A DNA stretch of 64,000 nt from Bimuria novae-zelandiae CBS 107.79 (lineage: Eukaryota > Ascomycota > Dothideomycetes > Pleosporales > Didymosphaeriaceae), in assembly GCA_010015655.1 (NCBI GenBank), contig ML976675.1, positions 372,001 to 436,000 on the forward strand, in the 5' to 3' direction. Of this stretch, positions 57,494-64,000 are shown one piece after another. Under the pieces are notes generated by a model. That model worked only from the letters and a program-made list of their open reading frames with translations, had not been told where the DNA came from and ran no database searches. The position numbers and the translations under genes are program-made. How positions within the stretch are numbered: position 1 is the stretch's first letter; the number at the start of each line of letters is the position of its first letter.

Positions 57494-60400
57494 ATTAAAA
57501 GTTTTACTACCTTAACTAATACGAAATAGCGTAGCAACCTTACCGCGATCCTATAGTAACGCTAAGAGATTACACTAACTACACAGGATAAATAACGCAG
57601 CTGCAAGCTAGATACGTTGTTTATAATATCTAGGACAAAGTTAATCTAACGGTAACTATCCCGTTAATAACGAAACTAGTAGCTATTAGAGCCCTAATAA
57701 TCGCTAGATACGCAACAGCCGCGAACGTTAAAATCCTAACAAGATAGACTAAACTATTAGTAGCAGGACAAAAGGCGTTTAAGGAAGATCTTAAATACTA
57801 TAAGATCCTCGTTAAACAATACAAGAACAATAGACACGAGTACGAGAAGGAACAAGCAAGCCTCTAACACATCGTGGCCTTTATCTAGTTAACTATATTA
57901 CCACACCTATTGCGCACGTGCTGCCTTCTAGAGAAGTTACTACGCTAATAGATTCCTAACCTAAAGGTAATAGTTAGAGTTAACAAATAAATTGAACAAG
58001 AACGAGCCCGTAATTAATACCTTACCTTACTTAGACCGATAAGAAGCGCGTCGCAATGGGACACATAGCTAGCTAAGTATAACTAAGTAGCTACTAAGGT
58101 AGAGACATATCAAGTCGCTAAACTATTATAATTAAATGTGATCATAAAAGACTTCCTAGCAGCCGTAAACAAAGTTACTCCTATATAGTCTATAAACTTT
58201 TAAGACAATAGTCGATTTGCAGCTAGCATAAGCTAGAAGAAGATAATAAAACGCTTCTAAGAACATATAATAATAAACCATCCCCTTAAATTAGAGAAAC
58301 ATAAAGTAGCCTTTATATCTAATAATGTATTATATCTCGCTGAAGGTAGTGCAACTACCTAAAGCAATAGTAGGAACGCCTCCTATGCTAAAAGCGCGCT
58401 ATCTAATAGAAACTAGGGCAGACCCCGTAATTAACGTATAGCTAGCAAAAATGCTAAGCTTAAGCGGCCTTTAGATTAAGAGCTAGCTATAATAGCGGGA
58501 GCAAAATGCCCTGCCTATAGACAACGCTATAGTATTAGGGATTGCTATTATATTAACCTAGACCAAGCTCCTAAATAGTAGAAACTAAATAAGACTATAA
58601 GCAAGCTTATTAAATTTAAGCGTAAAAACTACGTAACGTTCTAAGGGCTAATCCGCGAATAGAGTAGAACCTAATTACGAACGCTAATTCTTAAATAATT
58701 GCATACTCTAACGCTAGAGATCCCTAATAAGTAACTAGAGAGGTAGAGAATATTAAAAGTTAACGCCGCGTTTACCTCGGCGCCTGTTAGGATAGAAATT
58801 AATAACTACCTATTAAAGCGATCGTTTATCCTCGATTTATGATTAATCTGCCATATTACGAACAACCCTAACCGCATCTATAACTTTCGTCCTCCTATGC
58901 CCGGAGACTACATATGGGCTAGGAATACGAAGATATGGATAAAAGGATACAGCTCTATTAATCTAACCCTAAAAAGTTAGTCTAGAATAACTAAATTAGT
59001 CCTGCACGACATGGCTATCTGCCCTAACCTACTATATAATCTAGTCTCTTTTCGACTACTAAGATAAAGAGGAATCTAGTAGGATACGCAAATAGACCTA
59101 ACTACTCTAAGAGGACTAGATAACATAATTATTAGGAATCTTACTAAGATCCATGGCTAGTGGGTACTTAAGTATAACCTACTACTACCTGCCTTATATC
59201 ATGCACGCAAGATTACCTTCTAAATAAAAAAAGCACTATAGAGAGCGTTAGCCATGCTCTGGCATAAGAGACTAGGACACCCTAGACTAGTAGCAATTAA
59301 GCACCTAGTGTAGCAAGCTAAGGGGGTGCGCGTAAAAGGGATCACGATAGTTAAGTGTAACTCTTATAGTAGAGTAAAATTAAAACAACAGATTAGCCGC
59401 GCGCCACGGATTAACACTAAAGGACCTAGAGAGAGGCTAACTATTAATTTCTATACATATAAAACGCAAAGCGTCACTAAAGAAAAGAGCTAAATATTAA
59501 TTACTAATAAATTCTTAGGACTATAATAGGACTTTTACTTTACAGATAATAGAACGGTAAAATTAATTATTAAGATCCTTTTAACCTTCCTCCTATTCCT
59601 TAAGAACCACTACAACATAACAGTTAAGACTATTAAGGTAGATAATAAAATTACCATAGTTAAACTAGAAGTAGAACGTTAGTTAGTAACCTAAAAAATT
59701 ATTATCAAGCCTTCGGCCCTAGACACCTAAGCTTAGAACGGAGGTGCTAAACGCTTAAGGGGTATAAATAAAGAGAAATCACGCGCAATGCAACTCGACG
59801 CCAACCTATCCTAAGAACTATAGCCTAAAGTTACAAGGGCTATAGTATACCTCTATAATTAAACACTAAATTACGCGAATAACTAGAAAATACTATATAA
59901 GATATTCTTTATATAAGTCGCGTTTAGTAATAGGATTATAACTTTACTACAAAAACCTAATCTCGCCTACCTAAAGGCGTATAGCTGCAAAGCCTTTACG
60001 ATAACCAACGACACTTACTAAGGCAAATTACGTTTGCAACGCCTTAATCCAAAAGCTTAAATTAGCTATCTTATTAGATACTAATCCTTAAATATTTATT
60101 GTATTTAGATACCATCACTCGCCAAGGTAATTAGCACCTAAGACGTCGTCTTTAACAAGCAGTCTATATTTAACAGGAAAACTAAAGATCTAATAGACAA
60201 CCTTATGCACAACACGCTGGAAGAAATAGCCACGTATATAAGGACTATTAAATTACTAACTCTTATTTAGTAACTAGAAATAGAGTTCTTCCATAAAGAT
60301 AAGGCCGCTAAGGACTTTCCAGACTATTAAGGCGAAGTAGACCCGCCAGGCTACTATTAAGGGAGGAAAATTAGAAATAGTTACCTAACTCCTCTATCTA

Positions 60401-62281
60401 CACCGCTACCTACAGCATTGCTTACTCAGTTAATAGCTAGAAATAAATCCAAAGTAACATAATATAGGTTGCCTAAGACTGCCCCCTGGGCAGCAGCCTT
60501 TATAGCGGGAACCCAAGCTAGCCACGTTAGGAAATACGGAGGGGATATTATAGACAAGGTAAAGATAATAAGAATGCTTGCTAAAGGCTTAAAGCCCTAT
60601 TAAAGTCAACTCCCACCTCTGCCAACGTGCCGTACTAAGCTTAAGGACCACCTAATAGGTAAACTATTTAAAGAAGCAGAACAGGCCCATCTTACAAGCT
60701 ATTAACAAATAAAATTATGGTTAGAGGTACTAATAAAGAAGATTAAGTTAACAGGACAATAGATCCTTAACTATATATAAGTATACACCTATAAACTTAA
60801 TAAGCACTATCGCTTGCTAAAGTGCAAGGCGCGACTGGTCGTCCGTGGTAATTAATAACAGAACATTACCTCGCAGAACACTTACGCAGCCACGCTCGCC
60901 AGCCAGTTATTCTAAATGCTAATAGCAATTACAGCCCACCACGACTTAGAGCTTAAACAATACGACGTCACGAACGCCTTTATCCATGCAACGATAGATT
61001 AAGAAGTATACATAAGAATGCCCTATAGCTATCGAAAACCTGGAACGATCCTCCAAGTTAACAAGGCTCTATATAGTCTACGGATCTCACCACTCCTCTG
61101 GCAGAGAGAATTTACCATAACACTTAAAGCTCTTAACTTCTAAACTATGCCTCACGAGTTATACTACCTTATTAAAGACGGAATCGTCGTCTTCTTCTAC
61201 GTTAATAATATTATAGTAGCGTATTATAAGCAGAAAGAGCAAGAAGCCCAGCAAATAATTAAGTACCTATAAGAGAAATATATCTTTACTAGAGGAAACG
61301 ACCTTTAGTGGTTTCTTAGCGTAAAGGTTATTAGGGACTAAAGTTACTAAAAGATCTAACTCTCTTAAGCCGCATACGTAGAGAAGATTAGTTAACTAGT
61401 TAATAGGAAAGACATTTGTCACGATACCCTAATAGCCGCTACTAAGTTAAAGCCTTAAACAGGCTTAGCAACACCCTTAGAAATTAATAAATACTAACGT
61501 AAAATTAGATCACTTCTATTCGCAATAGTAACGACCTAACCAGACATCGCCTTTACAACCTTAAGGCTGGCTCGGTTCCTGTTAAATCTAGGCTCCGAAC
61601 ATCACAATGCCGCCAATTAAGTACTACTATACTTATCTAGCACCAGATAGAGAGCACTGCAACTTAGAGGGGGCAACTACCTTTAAGTAGCTAGCAATGC
61701 TTTATTTACTAATAACACACTAGATAGAAAGAGCTCGCAAGGATACGCTATTAAGCTATTTAATAGACTTATTACCTAGAGAGCAAATAAACAAGACACT
61801 ATTATAACCTTAATAACTAAAGTAGAGCTTCTTGCCTTATTATAAGTAGCTAAGGAAGCAATCTTTATTTCACGACTATTAGATAAACTATAGATTAAAC
61901 TACTTTTATTGTTAATTACTATCTAATGCGATAACAAGCAAACTATTCGACTAGTAACTAAGGAGATATCTAAGCTCTAGACTAAACTACAACACGTCGA
62001 CATTTACAATCACTAGCTAAGATAGGAAGTCTCTACTAGAAAGATAAAGGTAGAGTACGTGCAATTAGCAGATATAATCGCTAATAGCTTTATAAAGGTC
62101 CTCCTAGTTAATAAGTAGGAAAGGTTCCTAACTTAACTTAAACTAGTAGAAGTAGAGAGATCTAAGGTAACGAATAAAGCGCCTCTTAAGAAGATTTAGG
62201 AATAACTTAAAGACCTCGCGCTCGCATAATAAGAAACTATAATATAATTTAGCCTGCAAGGATTTCTAAGCTAAGGGGGTG

Positions 62282-62450
62282 TGTTAGATAGAACGAGTAC
62301 GTTAAGGTTAGATCTGTATAATTAAGCAGGGACCACAGCGCTTATCGTACTAGCCCAGGGGTTAAAACTAACCCAACAGAGTTGACAGAGAACAAGACAC
62401 AATTATCACCAATCATCATACCTTATCGCACGCAAGCATCTTATCTGACA
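62282..62450 (+). repeat. Right LTR of the inner Copia element
   Basis: 169 bp, ending CATCTTATCTGACA immediately before the GCACT duplication. Confidence 0.92.
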
Positions 62451-63505
62451 GCACTATACGCTTGTTCTTAGATCCAGGCGGGCGGCCCCGCTTGCGAGGC
62501 TAGGTTGGCTGTGTAGCTGCTAGCGGCTACTATTTAGTAGTAGTTAGTTCTTCCCCTTTGTCTGCGGCTGGAATCACGTCTGTAGTTATATCTTAGTAGT
62601 AAGGTTTTACGACTGTAGATCGGAACGTCGTTGGGCCGTTGACCATGTCTACAGTAACATTGTAATCCTTTATGTTAATAACCTTATACGGCCCTTGCTA
62701 TCCATTCTTCTCACGCTATACTATTACCTCACTTTATAGAGGTAGTAAAAGCAACTTATCTATATTTAGCCTATTCCTAGTGTTAAGTGCGTTGCTTACT
62801 GCACGTTCTGCTGCGGCCCTCCGCAGCGCCTTTATCGCTTTCTAGATTGCTTCAGCGCGACGTATTGTCGATGGTAATAGTGGCGAGTCCATGGATACCC
62901 AAGGGTATACGCCGAAAACGAGCAGCGTGGGTACAAGTCCGTCTAGGCCAGCGGTGTCGTTGACGGCCTTGACTGCTATCTGTAGCACTGCGATGTTGCT
63001 GGTGCTAGAGTCGAGCTCTGCCCTTATAATCTTGTACGCGCGTCTAAGAGGTGCATAGTACCTTTCTACCTTACTAATAGACTAGTAAGCCTCTACTAGC
63101 ACTTATTTACAGGTGATTCCTATAATCTTTGCCTTAGATCTAAACTTAACAAATGCGAAGTTGGTACCCGCGTCGTAGGTAATAATGTCTAGCGGCCCTT
63201 AGTACGTATTAATCTATAGTAAACGGATTGCCTCCTAGGTGTCTTTCGCACTCATAGATCGTAGAAATCGAGCGCTATTAAAGGTTGTAGCTAAATTAAT
63301 TACGTAAAGCACTAGCTTCCTACTTAGGTATATTACGTCTATAAAAATTTTAAAGTTAAATTCCTAGTTATCTTTTAGCTAAAATTTAAATTATTATAGC
63401 GCTAAATTATATACTTAGTAGTAGTAGCAGAACTTTTAGATCTCGCGAAGTAATTATTTATTTACGTTGTTATACCCTATATGTTTAAGTAGTTATATTA
63501 GCTAT
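62451..63505 (-). mobile_element. Older Ty1/Copia element, 5' part (integrase), RIP-degraded
   Basis: Minus-strand reading gives integrase: FIDVIYLSRKLVLYVINLAT, FNSARFLRS, INTYXGPLDIITYDAGTNFA, VERYYAPLRRAYKIIRAEL, AVNDTAGLDGLVPTLLVFGV, SDSPLLPSTIRRAEAI-type helix and the C-terminal GPYKVINIKDYNVTVDMVNG and FRSTVVKPYY. An AT-hook-like RGRPPGSKNKR follows. The frame continues into the reverse transcriptase part at 57319 once the inner element and one GCACT copy are ignored, which shows this is one disrupted element. Its upstream end is lost near 63505. Confidence 0.8.
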
Positions 63506-63509
63506 TTAA

Positions 63510-63752
63510 TGTTAAGATCCCAAAGGGGTAGCTAGTCCCTAAGGGGCTAAGGTTAGTTCTCGGGCAGGAATACTATAGTAAGATAAAAGAGGGTCGTAGT
63601 AATAGCTTGCGCTTGTCACTAGGGTGTTAGTATTAAAGGTAGGTATAGCATAATTAAATTAATAAGGTTGCTTATTCAGATCTAAACGATAGATTAATAA
63701 ACAGGTTAAACACAGATACTATAAGGGTATTTATGTTAGGTTATATATACAA
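63510..63752 (+). repeat. Dispersed AT-rich repeat, copy 2 (LTR-like)
   Basis: This copy starts TGTTAAGATCCCAAAGGGG and is collinear with 24680-24912. It retains more G/C than copy 1, so copy 1 is more heavily mutated. Confidence 0.6.
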
Positions 63753-63770
63753 GGTGTGAATATTACTGTC

Positions 63771-64000
63771 CGCCTCTCTTTCTGCCGTTCCTAGATTCCG
63801 ATGGATGGTCGCGCCGTCTATGGATGGTACACCTTCCACAATCTTGGCAGGATGGTATGTCTTGGCTGGATGGTACATCACGTGACCTCGGTTACGCGAC
63901 CCCGCCGAGTGTCACTTTTACTACCCGCGCCACTCGCCAACCCTACGGGTTGGCGCTGCGCAGCTCAACGTAACTTCTTGGCTCAACGTCACTTTTTATA
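63771..64000. other. GC-balanced end of window with short repeats and a hairpin
   Basis: The motif GGATGGT recurs four times in about 75 bp (63800-63880). A perfect 9-bp inverted repeat, CGCCAACCC-TAC-GGGTTGGCG, lies at about 63935-63955, and CTCAACGT occurs twice after it. It may be the edge of a further element cut by the window end. No gene was recognised. Confidence 0.4.

Larger units (their letters stand above)
57325..62450 (+). mobile_element. Complete but RIP-degraded Ty1/Copia LTR retrotransposon (5126 bp)
   Basis: LTRs of 169 bp (57325-57493 and 62282-62450) start TGT-AGATAGAACGAG and end TTATCT-A-A. The 5-bp target duplication GCACT flanks it (57320-57324 and 62451-62455). A purine tract AAGGGGGTG precedes the right LTR. 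The plus strand reads Copia pol despite many stops: LWHKRLGHPR (pre-integrase, about 59250-59280), integrase to about 60000, KARLVVRG (about 60824), YDVTNAFIHATID (about 60960), EVYIRMPYSYRKPGTIL, KALYSLRISPLLWQREF, the catalytic FFYVNN where YVDD is expected (about 61195), and PDIAFTTLRLARFLL in RNase H. Gag is not recognisable. Confidence 0.92.
55256..63770. repeat. AT-rich, RIP-affected repeat island 2 with nested Copia elements
   Basis: There is a sharp switch to AT-rich, TA-dense sequence. It contains an older Copia element on the minus strand, a younger Copia element on the plus strand inserted into it, and an LTR-like repeat at the right. No host gene was seen. Confidence 0.85.

Noticed and set aside
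1..64000. CRISPR arrays, bacterial operons, riboswitches
   Set aside because: The gene structure is eukaryotic throughout, and no regularly spaced repeat array was seen.

Overview
The window comes from a filamentous ascomycete, most likely a Dothideomycete (inference). Genes carry many short GT-AG introns (about 43-130 nt) with CTAAC/CTGAC-like branch sites. They include families typical of Pezizomycotina: HET-domain proteins, a PTH11/rhodopsin-type membrane protein, a DUF3433 protein, NudC and AIM11. Long AT-rich tracts hold transposons whose coding frames are full of CAG/CAA/CGA/TGG-to-stop changes, the signature of repeat-induced point mutation (RIP). I cannot name the species.

Layout. 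1-20 kb: a tRNA-Val-like locus, a three-exon DUF3433 membrane protein, nudC, an AP180-type endocytic adaptor, an Srs2-type helicase, an intact HET protein, a secreted NlpC/P60 protein with two Cys-rich modules, and a rhodopsin-family membrane protein. 21.5-26.5 kb: a truncated SnoaL-like gene abuts an AT-rich island containing a RIP-degraded Fot1/pogo DNA transposon with GC-rich inverted ends. 28-36.3 kb: a GFA protein, molybdopterin synthase large subunit, a fresh-looking 2.7-kb transposon with perfect 70-bp inverted ends, AIM11, and a secreted Thr/Lys-rich repeat protein. 36.3-39.4 kb: no recognisable gene. 39.4-45.9 kb: four broken genes in a row (MFS transporter, HET protein, O-methyltransferase, uncharacterised membrane protein). 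Every clear stop in them can be explained by one C-to-T or G-to-A change. 46.3-54.5 kb: conserved housekeeping genes (MIC60, SAC1, Rab5) plus two unrecognised genes. 55.3-63.8 kb: a second AT-rich island in which a complete but RIP-degraded Ty1/Copia element (169-bp LTRs, GCACT target duplication) sits inside an older Copia element on the opposite strand.

The housekeeping genes act in unrelated processes: cytoskeletal transport, endocytosis, recombination control, molybdenum cofactor synthesis, mitochondrial cristae, phosphoinositide turnover and endosome fusion. They do not form a pathway. The interesting biology is in the accessory parts: a possible antibacterial peptidoglycan peptidase, self/non-self HET genes, a block of genes with RIP-like nonsense changes outside obvious repeats, and transposons of clearly different ages. 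Exon boundaries were worked out by hand from splice sites and reading phase. Family names rest on recognised motifs, not on searches.
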